A stretch of 64,000 nt of DNA from Oxalobacteraceae bacterium AB_14 (GTDB lineage: Bacteria; Pseudomonadota; Gammaproteobacteria; Burkholderiales; Burkholderiaceae_D): contig KB906725.1 of the NCBI GenBank assembly GCA_000381565.1, positions 935,785 through 999,784 on the forward strand, read 5' to 3'. Shown here piece by piece: positions 54,955 to 63,898 of this stretch (the first letter of the stretch is position 1; the number at the start of each line of letters is the position of its first letter). Both the position numbers and the translations under genes were made by a program. The notes under the pieces are model-generated. The model was not told the DNA's origin, searched no databases, and saw nothing but the letters and a program-made list of their open reading frames with translations.

Positions 54955-55595
54955 CGGCGCTCATCCGCGTGATGCTGGTGGACGACCAGATGCTGGTGCG
55001 CAGCGGCATCTGCGGCCTGCTGGCGCTGACGCCCGACATCCGCGTGGTGGCCGAGGCGGCCGACGGCGCCGGCGCGCTGGCGCTGGCCGCGGCCAGCCAG
55101 CCGGACGTGCTGCTGCTCGACATCCGCATGCCGCAGCTGTCGGGCATCGCGCTGTTGCAGCAGTCGGCCGCGCTGCTGCCGCCGACCATCCTCTTGACCA
55201 CCTTCGACGACGACGAGGCGCTGCTGGAGGGCATGCGCGCCGGCGCGCGCGGCTTCCTGCTCAAGGACATTTCGCTGGAGCGGCTGGCCGACGGCATCCG
55301 CGCGGTGGCGGCCGGCGCCACGGTGTTCCGGCCGGCGCTGACCGAGCGCACCCGCAGCGCCTACGAAAGCAGCGCCGGCACGGCGCCGCCGCAGGCCGCC
55401 GGCGAGCGCCTGACAGCGCGCGAAACCGAGGTGCTGGCGCTGATGGCGGCCGGCTTCAACAACGGCGAGATCGCCGCCGCGCTGGGGCCCAGCGAGGGCA
55501 CGATCAAGAACCATGTGTCGAGCATCCTGGCCAAGCTGGGCGTGCGCGACCGGGTGCGCGCGGTGTTGCGCGGACTGGAACTGGGACATATCTGA
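54951..55595 (+). CDS. NarL/FixJ-family response regulator
   Basis: 214 residues. The receiver domain (about 5-120) has the phospho-Asp at 57 (LLLDIRMP), Thr in LLTTFDDDE and Lys in LLKDIS. The LuxR-type helix-turn-helix (about 150-210) reads LTARETEVLALMAAGFNNGE and then EGTIKNHVSSILAKLGVRDR. The start lies inside the kinase stop (ATGA), and its own stop overlaps the start of the next gene (TGATG). This is a tight three-gene operon, so the regulator probably controls mipA-like expression. Confidence 0.94.
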   Translation: MTALIRVMLVDDQMLVRSGICGLLALTPDIRVVAEAADGAGALALAAASQPDVLLLDIRMPQLSGIALLQQSAALLPPTILLTTFDDDEALLEGMRAGARGFLLKDISLERLADGIRAVAAGATVFRPALTERTRSAYESSAGTAPPQAAGERLTARETEVLALMAAGFNNGEIAAALGPSEGTIKNHVSSILAKLGVRDRVRAVLRGLELGHI

Positions 55596-56368
55596 TGACG
55601 AGAACTTTTTTGCTGGCGCTGCTGGCGCTGCTGGCCGGCCGCGCCGCGCAGGCCGGCCCGACCCGCATGATGATGCCCGAGGATACGCAGGACATCTACT
55701 TCGGCCTGGCGCTGAACGACCTGGTGCACGACAGGCGCGGCGACCGCAGCACCACCGCCTTGCCGACCTTGTGGGTACAGTGGAGCAGCGGCGCCTTCCT
55801 CGACCTGAACAGCCAGGACGGCCTGGGACTGGGCTGGCACCTGTCGGACAACCCGGCCCTGGAATTCGGCCCGCAACTGCGTTTCAGCTCCAGGGAGCAG
55901 CGCAGCGACACGCCGGGGCGGCGCGGCGGCCTGGCCGCCGAGGGCGGGCTGTTCCTCACCTACCGCGTCGAGCACAACATCAGCGCCGGCGCGCAGCTCA
56001 TGGGCAGCAGCGGCAACAGCGGCCCGGGCCTGAGGGCGCATCTGTGGACCGAGGCGTCCACGCCGGTGGCGGCCCACCATACGCTGTCGCTGGGCGCCGG
56101 CGTGCTGCTGGCCAACCAGCGCTATCTGCAGCAATACTTCGGCGTGAGCGCGCAGCAGGCCGGAGTCGAGGCCCATCCGCTGTATGCGCCGCGCCAGGGC
56201 GTGTTGAGCCTGTATCTGCAACCGTCGTGGGGTTGGCAGATCGGCAACAAGTACACGCTGGACACCTGGCTGCGCGTGAGCCGGCTGGGCGGGCAGGCCG
56301 CCGCCAGTCCGCTGGTGGGCCGGCGCAACCGGGCCATCGTCAGCACCGCGTTGACTTACCACTACTGA
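55595..56368 (+). CDS. MipA/OmpV-family outer membrane protein
   Basis: 257 residues with a signal peptide (RTFLLALLALLAGRAAQA). Alternating beta-strand pattern and an aromatic C-terminus (STALTYHY) fit an outer-membrane beta-barrel. GLGLGWHLSDNPALEFGPQL and RNRAIVSTALTYHY are family-like. MipA proteins interact with murein enzymes or respond to envelope stress. It is translationally coupled to the response regulator by TGATG. Confidence 0.85.
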   Translation: MTRTFLLALLALLAGRAAQAGPTRMMMPEDTQDIYFGLALNDLVHDRRGDRSTTALPTLWVQWSSGAFLDLNSQDGLGLGWHLSDNPALEFGPQLRFSSREQRSDTPGRRGGLAAEGGLFLTYRVEHNISAGAQLMGSSGNSGPGLRAHLWTEASTPVAAHHTLSLGAGVLLANQRYLQQYFGVSAQQAGVEAHPLYAPRQGVLSLYLQPSWGWQIGNKYTLDTWLRVSRLGGQAAASPLVGRRNRAIVSTALTYHY

Positions 56369-56984
56369 GGCCGCATTCGCCGGCCGTCGTCCATTGGTTG
56401 GATTTTCGACGCCAAGGGATAGAGCGGCGGCTCTAATTTCCTATTTTTATTTTGTACTGCCGCAGCGGGTTTTTCAGATATTTGTGAGCGCCAGTTGATT
56501 GCTCGGATTCTGCTGCTGCAATGCAAATATTGTTCGATTTGCGGTGCGATAAAATTCCAGAATATTCAACCTGAGGTCAATGAAGAAGATGGGGATAATA
56601 TATCCATATTCATTTTTAATTTTAATAAAATTGACTTGAGAAAAATGTATCTGTAAATTATAAAACATTGCGAAAATAAAGCGAGTAATTCATCGTCCGG
56701 CGGATCTCGCCGGATGCGTAATTTATCGCAGGGTTTTCATATCGGCAGCTCGAAAAACCTGTCGTTCCCGCGAAAGCGGGAACCCATACGCCTCATGCAC
56801 AGGGGCTCAGCATGGAGGGAATTCAGGCAATGCCTGGATTCCCGCCTACGCGGGAATGACAAATCAGCGGTTATTCGAGGTCGCCTATAATAGCTCCAAA
56901 TAGACGGACGCTGGTCTTCTATTGCAATTATCTTGTTGTCGTATGACGTTGATTAAATTGTGATGGATGGCTTTTGAGATTTAA
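56369..56984. other. 616-base AT-richer intergenic region
   Basis: I see no gene. The first 330 bases are markedly AT-rich compared with everything around, suggesting acquired DNA. The right part contains the REP-like doublet at 56760-56861. Short frames such as minus 56474-56668 lack start signals and domain features. Confidence 0.6.
56760..56861. repeat. Doublet of REP-like hairpins (GTTCCCGC/GCGGGAAC type)
   Basis: GTTCCCGC-GAAA-GCGGGAAC at 56764-56783 and ATTCCCGC-CTAC-GCGGGAAT at 56838-56857. The outer sequences TGTCGTTCCCGCG and CGCGGGAATGACA are themselves inverted, so the whole 102-bp unit is a palindrome-like doublet. This GGGAAT-type element is common between genes in proteobacteria and resembles a small non-autonomous mobile unit. 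Confidence 0.8.
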
Positions 56985-57347
56985 ATGGCTATGAAAAATA
57001 AATATATTATCAGCAGGGTCATGGCGATGGTGTTTGCGATGGCTGGCGCGACGGCAGTTTGTTTCGCGGCGGAACCCGCCGCTATAACCGGAAAGTGGTC
57101 TATGTCTTACACGTTTCTGGGCGAGAAATTGATCGTCATCTTTGACCTGGATAAACAGGTGGCGATGGTCCGTCCCGACAATGAGAATCGCCTGACACCG
57201 CTGAAGCGCATGCACGAAGGGACGTTTGTCGTGGACTTCGGCTTTGGTGACACCCAATTCCAGATCAAGCGAAAAGCACACACGGCCGTTCTCTGCTATG
57301 TCGAGGAGCCGGACCGCTGCGAAAAATTGCACGCCGTACCGCAATAG
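56985..57347 (+). CDS. Small secreted hypothetical protein
   Basis: 120 residues. The N-terminus KNKYIISRVMAMVFAMAGAT followed by AVCFAAEPA is a signal peptide. The mature part, ITGKWSMSYTFLGEKLIVIF through FVVDFGFGDTQFQI to VEEPDRCEKLHAVPQ, has a beta-rich, lipocalin-like rhythm with two cysteines. Start is ATG 56985 or 56991; the ribosome-binding site is weak. The upstream DNA is AT-rich, so it may be acquired. No family recognised. Confidence 0.6.
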   Translation: MAMKNKYIISRVMAMVFAMAGATAVCFAAEPAAITGKWSMSYTFLGEKLIVIFDLDKQVAMVRPDNENRLTPLKRMHEGTFVVDFGFGDTQFQIKRKAHTAVLCYVEEPDRCEKLHAVPQ

Positions 57348-57629
57348 GACGAGTTTTGCGCAAGTACAACAGTTTCGCCTGCGGCACGCCGCCTGAACAA
57401 AGGTAGCGGCCGAACCGCTCAAACTGATCGGCGGCGTAGGCCGGGACTCGCCGCTGCGGCGGCGGATGTTGGCCAGCACGCCGTGCTCTTCCAGCCGAAG
57501 GGCAGCAGCGCCATTGCCGCGTCGCTGCGGGCGTGCGGCGCCGAACAGTAGCGGGAACGCCGGTCGGCTGTGTTGGACCCACGATTATTCTTCGAGTCCC
57601 ATCAAGGCAATTCTATCCCGATTCTTGCT
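57348..57629. other. Gene-free stretch carrying a fragment of a duplicated substrate-binding gene
   Basis: Minus-strand bases 57500-57453 encode RLEEHGVLANIRRRSG, nearly the same as the C-terminal tail LEKQGVLAEIRGRYG of the gene ending at 58055, with similar DNA. Only this tail survives. Beyond it, minus-strand bases down to about 57345 read YAADQFERFGRYLCSGG in another frame, which looks like old coding sequence I cannot name. The stretch is decayed DNA. Confidence 0.45.
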
Positions 57630-58014
57630 GGCGCTGGGGCGCGCCGCCTTGTTCAGCATCCGCAAGCCGGGCCACTACCGCATCCAGGTCGACGCCTCCG
57701 GCAATGCCACCCAGGTCGCCGTGCTCGACGGCCAGGGCGAGGCTTACGGCGACAACACCTGCTACCTGGTCGATCCCGGACTAGCCTATCGCTGCGGCGG
57801 CACCGGCTTGCAGGATTTCAGCGTCGGCCAGCTGCCGCCGGGCGCCGATTTCGACCAGTGGTCGGCGCCGCGCGACCGCCGCCTGGAGCATCCGGCCTCG
57901 GCGCGCTATGTGTCGAGCGACGTGGTGGGCTACGAGGACCTGGGCGACAACGGCAGCTGGCGCGACGTGCCGGGCTACGGCAATGTGTGGGGAGCGCAAG
58001 GAAGCCAGGCATGA
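57630..58014 (+). pseudogene. Fragment of a DUF6600/FecR-like surface protein
   Basis: The frame contains FSIRKPGHYRIQVDASGNAT, then VAVLDGQGEAYGDNTCYLVD and ARYVSSDVVGYEDLGDNGSW followed by RDVPGYGNVW. This is the conserved middle of DUF6600-type proteins, which normally continue with many W/Y-rich repeats. Here the frame stops eight residues after NVW, and no signal peptide or FecR start lies upstream: the 5' part of the frame (from 57466) is unrelated sequence. Both ends are therefore missing and it is a remnant. Confidence 0.65.
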
Positions 58015-58054
58015 TACGCAGCGCGAATAAGCTTTCGCCGCGCCGGCGGGACGG

Positions 58055-58825
58055 CTACGATACGCCGTAGCGGCCGCGGATTTCGGCCAGCACGCCTTGC
58101 TTTTCCAGTCGCTGGATGGCGGCGTTGAGCAGGTCGAGGTTGGCCTGGGTGGTGCTGCTCTTGTTGAGCATCAGATGCACCGGCGCCCGCAGCACGGTGA
58201 ACGGCAGCGGCGCGATGGCGATGCCCTGTTCCCTGGCCTCATACCGCAGGGCGGCGGTGTCGCCGAGGATCAGGTCGGCGCGCCCGGCGTCCAGCATGCG
58301 CAGGCCTTGCTGGAAGCTGAGGAAGGTGCTCAGCTGGCCGGCCTGCCGCAACTGCGGCTGCACGCGCGCGTAGGCCGCGCCGTACCAGCCCACCTTGGGC
58401 GCCAACAGCGCCATTTTTTTCCCGGCCAGCGCGTCGACGCTGCGCACGTTCTGGTAGCGCGCCAGGTTGGCGGCGCGGGTGAAAATGCTCACCGATTCAT
58501 GGCGGTAGGCCAGGCTGAAGCGCGCGTACTTGCGCCGCTCGGCGGTGTCGGAGGCGGCCAGCAGCAGGTCCAGCCCGCCCAGCTCGAACTGGCGCTGGCG
58601 GCGCGCGGTCGGCAACTCGGGCAGCAGTTGCAGCACGCAGCCGGCCTCCTTGAAGATCGCCTGCGCCAGTTCCAGGTCCAGCCCGGATGGCGGGCCGTCG
58701 GGCTTGGAATACATATACGGCGGCCATTGCTCCAGCGCCATTTTCATCTGGCATGGCGCCGCCAACGCCGGCAACGCGGATGCGCACATGAACGCCATGA
58801 CGTAACCGACGCAACCCGCTGGCAT
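58055..58825 (-). CDS. Periplasmic amino-acid-type (family 3) substrate-binding protein
   Basis: 256 residues from the ATG at 58825, chosen because it starts the signal peptide (AGCVGYVMAFMCASALPALA) and has GAAAGGG-like pairing upstream (AAAGGG). The mature part has WPPYMYSKPDGPPSGLDLEL, the usual SBP_bac_3 opening, a middle FELGGLDLLLAASDTAERR and RMLDAGRADLILGD. It binds a small polar ligand, perhaps an amino acid; no permease is nearby. A scrap of a related tail lies at 57453-57500. Divergent from the hybrid kinase gene. Confidence 0.82.
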   Translation of the reverse strand: MPAGCVGYVMAFMCASALPALAAPCQMKMALEQWPPYMYSKPDGPPSGLDLELAQAIFKEAGCVLQLLPELPTARRQRQFELGGLDLLLAASDTAERRKYARFSLAYRHESVSIFTRAANLARYQNVRSVDALAGKKMALLAPKVGWYGAAYARVQPQLRQAGQLSTFLSFQQGLRMLDAGRADLILGDTAALRYEAREQGIAIAPLPFTVLRAPVHLMLNKSSTTQANLDLLNAAIQRLEKQGVLAEIRGRYGVS

Positions 58826-58983
58826 GGCGATACCCTTTCTCGTCTGATGGCTACAATTTGCCAGATGTGGCGGGAATGTCAAGGACATCGCCGTGCCGGC
58901 GGGCAGTTTTGGCAACGTTGCGCTATTGTGCGCCGCGCTATGGCACAGTTGCTACACTCTGGCTTTCTACCTCTGGAAACCCT

Positions 58984-60984
58984 ATGCCGGCGCAATCGAC
59001 CTCCGCCCTGTCCTCCGTCATGTGCGAACCTGTCTGGCGCTTTATCGGCGCCGGCACGCCGATGCGCGACATGGTGCGGCGCCACGCATGGGAGCACACC
59101 CCGCTGGGGCCGGTCGCGCAATGGCCGGCCTCGCTGCGCACCGCCGCCGGCCTGGTCATGCACTCGGTGCATCCGATGTTCCTGTGGTGGGGCGAGCAGC
59201 TGGTGCAGATCTACAACGATGCCTACCTGCCTTGCTTTGGCGAGGGCAAGCATCCGGCCGCGCTGGGACAGGCCGGGCGCGTTTGCTGGCCGGAAACGTG
59301 GCCCATCATCGGCCCGCAGATCGAGCGCGTGCGCAACGGCGGCGAGCCGCAGTGGTATGCCGACCAGCTGGTGCCGATCTGGCGCAACGGCCGCATCGAA
59401 GACGTCTACTGGAGCTATACCTACACCCCGGTGTTCGACGAGGCCGACCAGGTCGGCGGCGTGCTGGTGGTGTGCACCGAGACCACCGGCCAGGTGCTGG
59501 CCGAACGGCGCCGCCACGCGCTGGACTTGCTGGCGCGCAGCCTACTCAACTGCCGTGACGAGGCGCAGGTGCAGGCCAGCCTGGCCGAGTGCGTGGCCGC
59601 CAATCCGGGCGACCTGCTGGGCGCCGCGCTGCGGCGCGGGGCGGCGGCGGAGGCGGCCGGCGCCGAGGCCGGCGTGCTGCTCATCCACGGCGCCGAGCTG
59701 CAGCTGTGCGACGACCTGACGCTGGCGTTCCGGGTCTCGCCGCGGCTGCCGCTGGACCGGCCCTACCGCCAGTTCCTGGAGCAGATCACGGCCGCCGTGT
59801 GCGCCACGCTGAGCCGCATCGAGAGCGACCGCGCGCTGGCGCTGGCGATGGCGGAAAGCGAACGCCTGAACGTCGACCTCAACCTGTCGGCGCGCATCAA
59901 GGATGAATTCCTGGCCATGCTGGGGCACGAGCTGCGCAATCCGCTGGCGCCCATCGTCACCGCGCTCAAGCTGATGAAGCTGCGCGGCGCCGACAGCGGC
60001 CACGAGCAGGCCGTGATCCAGCGCCAGGTCGACCACCTGGTGCGGCTGGTGGACGACTTGCTCGACGTCTCGCGCATCGCCAGCGGCAAGGTCGAGCTGC
60101 GCAAGGAAACTGTGCAGCTGTCGGACGTGCTGTACAAGGCGATCGACATGGCCAGTCCGCTGCTCGAGCAAAAGCGGCACCGCCTGCTGGTCGAGGCGCC
60201 GAGCGTGCGCTGGCACGGCGACCCGGCGCGGCTGGCGCAGGTGGTGTCCAACCTGCTCAACAACGCGGCCCGCTACACGCCGGCCGGCGGCCACATCACG
60301 CTGAGCACGCGGCTGCAGCAGCACACCATCCAGATCCAGGTCAAGGATGACGGCTGCGGCATCGTGCCGGCCCTGCTGCCGCACATCTTCGACCTGTTCG
60401 TGCAGGGCAACCGCCAGCTGGACCGCGCCAAGGGCGGTCTCGGCATCGGGCTGGCGCTGGTGCGCAACCTGGTGCAGATGCATGGCGGCGAGGTCGGCGC
60501 CGCCAGCGCCGGCGAGGGTTGCGGCAGCACCTTCACCATCACGCTGCCCGACGGGCTGGCCGGGGGCGCGCCGGCGCCGCCGGCGGCCTCCGCCGCGCCG
60601 ACGCCGCCCGCCGCCACCGCCACCGGCGCCACGGTGCTGGTGGTGGACGACAACCGCGACGCCGCCGATTCGCTGGTCGAGCTGCTGGCGGTGCTGGGCT
60701 ACGGCGCGGTCGCGGCCTACGATCCGGTCGAGGCGATCGCCGCCGCCGGCGCCGCCATGCCGCAGGTGGCCATCCTCGATATCGGCCTGCCCGGCATGGA
60801 CGGCTACGAGCTGGCCGGCCATCTGCGCCGGCTGCCCGGCGGCGCGCAGCTGAAGCTGCTGGCACTGTCCGGCTACGGTCAGCAGGGCGACCAGGCGCGC
60901 AGCAGGCAGGCCGGCTTCGCGCTGCACCTGGTCAAGCCGATCGACATCGCCGTGCTGGAAGCCGTGTTACAGTTGCAGCAGTAG
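58984..60984 (+). CDS. Hybrid sensor histidine kinase (PAS-type input, HisKA, HATPase, receiver)
   Basis: 666 residues from the ATG at 58984; a longer in-frame start at 58858 overlaps the divergent promoter region. No membrane segments are seen, so it is cytosolic. Residues about 25-150 form a PAS-like domain (TPLGPVAQWPASLRTAAGLV and NDAYLPCFGEGKHP) of the type often seen in bacteriophytochrome-like kinases. HisKA has His315 (MLGHELRNP), the ATPase has NLLNNAARYTP and GGLGIGLALVRNLV, and an Ala/Pro linker leads to a receiver with Asp599 (ILDIGLPGMDG). No output gene is adjacent. Confidence 0.9.
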   Translation: MPAQSTSALSSVMCEPVWRFIGAGTPMRDMVRRHAWEHTPLGPVAQWPASLRTAAGLVMHSVHPMFLWWGEQLVQIYNDAYLPCFGEGKHPAALGQAGRVCWPETWPIIGPQIERVRNGGEPQWYADQLVPIWRNGRIEDVYWSYTYTPVFDEADQVGGVLVVCTETTGQVLAERRRHALDLLARSLLNCRDEAQVQASLAECVAANPGDLLGAALRRGAAAEAAGAEAGVLLIHGAELQLCDDLTLAFRVSPRLPLDRPYRQFLEQITAAVCATLSRIESDRALALAMAESERLNVDLNLSARIKDEFLAMLGHELRNPLAPIVTALKLMKLRGADSGHEQAVIQRQVDHLVRLVDDLLDVSRIASGKVELRKETVQLSDVLYKAIDMASPLLEQKRHRLLVEAPSVRWHGDPARLAQVVSNLLNNAARYTPAGGHITLSTRLQQHTIQIQVKDDGCGIVPALLPHIFDLFVQGNRQLDRAKGGLGIGLALVRNLVQMHGGEVGAASAGEGCGSTFTITLPDGLAGGAPAPPAASAAPTPPAATATGATVLVVDDNRDAADSLVELLAVLGYGAVAAYDPVEAIAAAGAAMPQVAILDIGLPGMDGYELAGHLRRLPGGAQLKLLALSGYGQQGDQARSRQAGFALHLVKPIDIAVLEAVLQLQQ

Positions 60985-61015
60985 CGGCCCGCCGCAATAA
61001 ACACTGTCTGCCCGA

Positions 61016-61606
61016 TTGGAACCCCTGTTGACCGCTCCCCTGGAAATCGCCGCCAACGTCGTCATGACGGTCTCCATCGTCCTGGCCGGACGCAACAATG
61101 TGCATTCGTGGTGGCTGGGCGTAGTGGGCTGCGCGATGTTCGCCGCGCTGTTCTACAGCGTCAAGCTGTACGCCGACGTCGCGCTGCAGCTGTTCTTCAT
61201 CGTCACCTGTTTCATCGGCTGGCTGCGCTGGCTGCGCGGCGCCGCCGGCGGCGCGCTGCCGATCAGCCGCGCCCGGCCGGCCGCGCTGGGCTGGATGGTC
61301 GGCGTCGGCATCGCCGCCACCGCCGCCTATGGCCTGATGCTGCAAGCCTATACCAACGCCTACGCGCCCTTCATCGATTCGGCGGTGCTGATGTTCAGCA
61401 TCGTGGCGCAGTTGCTGCTGATGGGGCGGCGGCTCGACACCTGGCCGTTCTGGCTGCTGGTCAACACCATCTCGGTGCCGCTGTACGCCAGCCGCGGCCT
61501 GCACCTGACCGCCCTGCTGTACGCGGCGTACTGGCTCAACGCGCTGGTGTCGTGGGTCTTCTGGCAGCGCCAGATGGCCGCGCCGTCCCCGGCGCGCCTG
61601 GAATGA
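61016..61606 (+). CDS. pnuC: PnuC-type nicotinamide riboside/mononucleotide transporter
   Basis: 196 residues with about seven membrane helices. Family marks are IAANVVMTVSIVLAGRNNVH and SWWLGVVGCAMFAALFYSVK, an aromatic-rich middle (FFIVTCFIGWLRWL) and DTWPFWLLVNTISVPLYASR near the end. PnuC takes up vitamin B3 ribosides by facilitated diffusion. There is no ATG before the conserved region; TTG at 61016 gives the expected N-terminus, with no strong ribosome-binding site. It lies 31 bases after the hybrid kinase. No NAD-salvage gene is adjacent. Confidence 0.88.
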   Translation: MEPLLTAPLEIAANVVMTVSIVLAGRNNVHSWWLGVVGCAMFAALFYSVKLYADVALQLFFIVTCFIGWLRWLRGAAGGALPISRARPAALGWMVGVGIAATAAYGLMLQAYTNAYAPFIDSAVLMFSIVAQLLLMGRRLDTWPFWLLVNTISVPLYASRGLHLTALLYAAYWLNALVSWVFWQRQMAAPSPARLE

Positions 61607-61673
61607 AAGGGTGACTTTCAGGCTGGCCCGCTCTATGATGATATTTCCATAAGGAATTATCGGAGGAGATGCC

Positions 61674-63031
61674 ATGCAATGGTTTTACGACTTAAGAATC
61701 GGCAAAAAGCTGATCGTCGCGTTCGGTGTGGTGATCGCGTTGACCTGTTGCCTGGGCCTGTTCTCGTTGAGCCAGCTGGCCAGGGTGAACCAGGCGTCGA
61801 CCGACATCGCCACCAACTGGCTGCCGGCGGTGCGCTACCTGGGGCAGATGCAGACCTCGCTGTCGCGCTACCGCATTGCCGAAGCCACCCACATCCTGCT
61901 GACCGAAGAGGCCGAGATGAACGGCACCGACAAGTCGATGGCGACCCGGCTGGAAACCTTGCGCAAGCAGCAAGCCTCGTATGCGGCGCTGGTGTCCGAG
62001 CCGGAGGAACAGCGCCTCTACGGCGCGCTGCAACAATCGCTGGGCGACTACCTGGCCACCAGCGGCAAGCTGGCGGCCTTGTCGCGGGCCGGCAACAAGG
62101 ACGAGGCCCGCGCCTTGTTCCGCGGCGGTTCCAACAAGCTGTTCCGTCAGGTCAACGCATCGCCAGGCGCGTGGCCGAGGGCGACCTGAGCGGCCACATC
62201 GCCAGCCGGAGCAAGGATGAAACCGGCCAGCTGATGCTCTCGCTCAAGGCCATGAACGACAGCCTGCTGCGGGTGGTGGGCGAGGTGCGCGGCGGCACCG
62301 ACACCATCGCCACCGCCTCGGCGGAAATCGCCAGCGGCAACCTCGACCTGTCGGCCCGCACCGAGGGCCAGGCCAGCTCGCTGGAGCAGACCGCGTCGGC
62401 GATGGAGGAGCTGACCTCGACCGTCAAGCAGAACGCCGACAACGCGCGCCAGGCCAACCAGCTGGCGCAGTCGGCCTCCGGCACCGCGGCCGACGGCGGC
62501 AAGGTGGTGGGCGAGGTGATCGCCACCATGGATTCGATCAGCGCCTCGTCGCGCAAGATCGTCGACCTCATTTCCGTGATCGACGGCATCGCCTTCCAGA
62601 CCAACATCCTGGCGCTGAACGCGGCCGTCGAGGCGGCGCGCGCCGGCGAGCAGGGCCGCGGTTTCGCGGTGGTGGCCTCGGAGGTGCGCAACCTGGCGCA
62701 GCGCTCGGCGGCGGCGGCCAAGGAGATCAAGGGCCTGATCGACGATTCGGTGCGGCAGGTGGACAAGGGCACGGCGCTGGTGCAGCAGGCCGGCAACACG
62801 ATGCAGCAGGTGGTGGCCAGCGTGCGCCGCGTCAGCGACGTGGTGGCCGAGATTTCCGCCGCCAGCGGCGAGCAGAGCACCGGCATCGAGGAGGTCAACC
62901 AGGCCATCGTGCAGATGGACGAGGTGACCCAGCAGAACGCCGCGCTGGTCGAGCAGGCGGCGGCGGCCGGTTCGCTGCAGGAACAGGCCGCCAAGCTGGC
63001 CGGCGTGGTGGCCGTGTTCCGCCTGCGCTGA
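61674..63031 (+). pseudogene. Methyl-accepting chemotaxis protein gene with an internal deletion and frameshift
   Basis: After a strong GGAGGAG site, frame 1 encodes the first membrane helix (KLIVAFGVVIALTCCLGLFS) and a four-helix periplasmic sensor up to LFRQVNA, then shifts and stops at 62189. A second frame starts at the same point (about 62153-62160) with RIARRVAEGDLSGHIASRS, the middle of a HAMP domain, and continues through a complete signalling tip (AFQTNILALNAAVEAARAGE) to 63031. The second membrane helix and first half of HAMP (about 70 residues, some 200 bases by family comparison) are gone. As read, no functional receptor can be made, unless the gap is an assembly error. Confidence 0.85.
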
Positions 63032-63062
63032 CGCGCCGCGCTCCGCTCGTCACCCAGCGGAC

Positions 63063-63096
63063 AACGCCGCCGGCTTCAGCCGTGCGGCGTTTTTTT
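63063..63096 (+). terminator. Rho-independent terminator after the chemoreceptor gene
   Basis: AACGCCGC and GCGGCGTT form an 8-bp stem around a 13-base loop that can extend with CGGC/GCCG pairing, followed by TTTTTT. It ends rightward transcription. It overlaps the last codons of the convergent response regulator gene. Confidence 0.85.
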
Positions 63097-63861
63097 ATGC
63101 TGGATCGCCTGGCGGAAGGCGCTCGGGGTCACGCCCAGCCGCTCGCGGAAGGCGGTGGCGAAATTGCCGGCGTTGTTAAAGCCGATCATCAGGGCGATGT
63201 CCTGCACGTCGATGTCGGTGTCCTTGAGCAGCGCCTCGCCGCGCCGGATGCGGGTCTCGCGGATGAAGGCGAACACCGTCATGCCGGTCTGCTCGCGGAA
63301 CACGTGCGACAGTTTTTCGCGGTAGGTGCCGACGCTGCGGGCGATGTCGGCCAGGCCGGGCAGCGTCGACAGGTTGTCGGCGATCAGGCGCTTGGCGGCG
63401 TTGACGATGACGGCGTCCGGATCGGCCTCGTGGGCCTCGCCGGGCGGCGCCGCCGCGCGCGGCCGGCTGGCGCGGCGGGCCAGCTTCAGGTGCACCTGGA
63501 TGCGCGCGGCCAGCTCGCCCGGCGAAAACGGCTTGGTGACGAAATCCACGCCGCCGATCGACAGGCCCATGATGCGCTCCTCGTCGGCGTCGGCGCCGCT
63601 GAGGAAAATGATGGGGATGTCTTCGGTGACCGGATTGGCCTTGAGCAGGCGGCAGGCGGTGTAGCCGTCCATATTGGGCATGCGCACGTCGAGCAGGATC
63701 AGGTCGGGATGCTGGGCCAGCGCCAGCTGGTAGCCCTGCAGGCCGTTGACGGCCACCGAGACCTTATACGGCAGTTCGCTCAGCAGGTCGACCAGCATGC
63801 GCTGCTCGAACGCGGAGTCGTCCACGATCAGGATGCTGGGTTGTCTGTCGCTGGCAGTCAT
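63076..63861 (-). CDS. Response regulator with AraC-type DNA-binding output
   Basis: 261 residues. The receiver (about 8-125) has Asp58 (LILLDVRMPNMDG), IIFLSGADAD and FVTKPF. The AraC-type helix-turn-helix (about 155-255) reads LADIARSVGTYREKLSHVFR, then ALMIGFNNAGNFATAFRERL and GVTPSAFRQ. A phosphorylated receiver controlling an AraC domain is less common than NarL or OmpR outputs. No cognate kinase adjoins it; the orphan hybrid kinase at 58984 is a possible partner. AAGG lies upstream of the start. Confidence 0.92.
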   Translation of the reverse strand: MTASDRQPSILIVDDSAFEQRMLVDLLSELPYKVSVAVNGLQGYQLALAQHPDLILLDVRMPNMDGYTACRLLKANPVTEDIPIIFLSGADADEERIMGLSIGGVDFVTKPFSPGELAARIQVHLKLARRASRPRAAAPPGEAHEADPDAVIVNAAKRLIADNLSTLPGLADIARSVGTYREKLSHVFREQTGMTVFAFIRETRIRRGEALLKDTDIDVQDIALMIGFNNAGNFATAFRERLGVTPSAFRQAIQHKKTPHG

Positions 63862-63882
63862 GGTCCACCTTCGATACCTGAT

Positions 63883-63898
63883 TGATAACGTTTTATCA
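63883..63898 (-). promoter_or_regulatory. Inverted repeat upstream of the AraC-type regulator gene
   Basis: TGATAA-CGTT-TTATCA is a perfect 6-4-6 dyad starting 22 bases before the start codon. It could be an operator for autoregulation or overlap the -10 element. No partner site is seen elsewhere. Confidence 0.35.
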
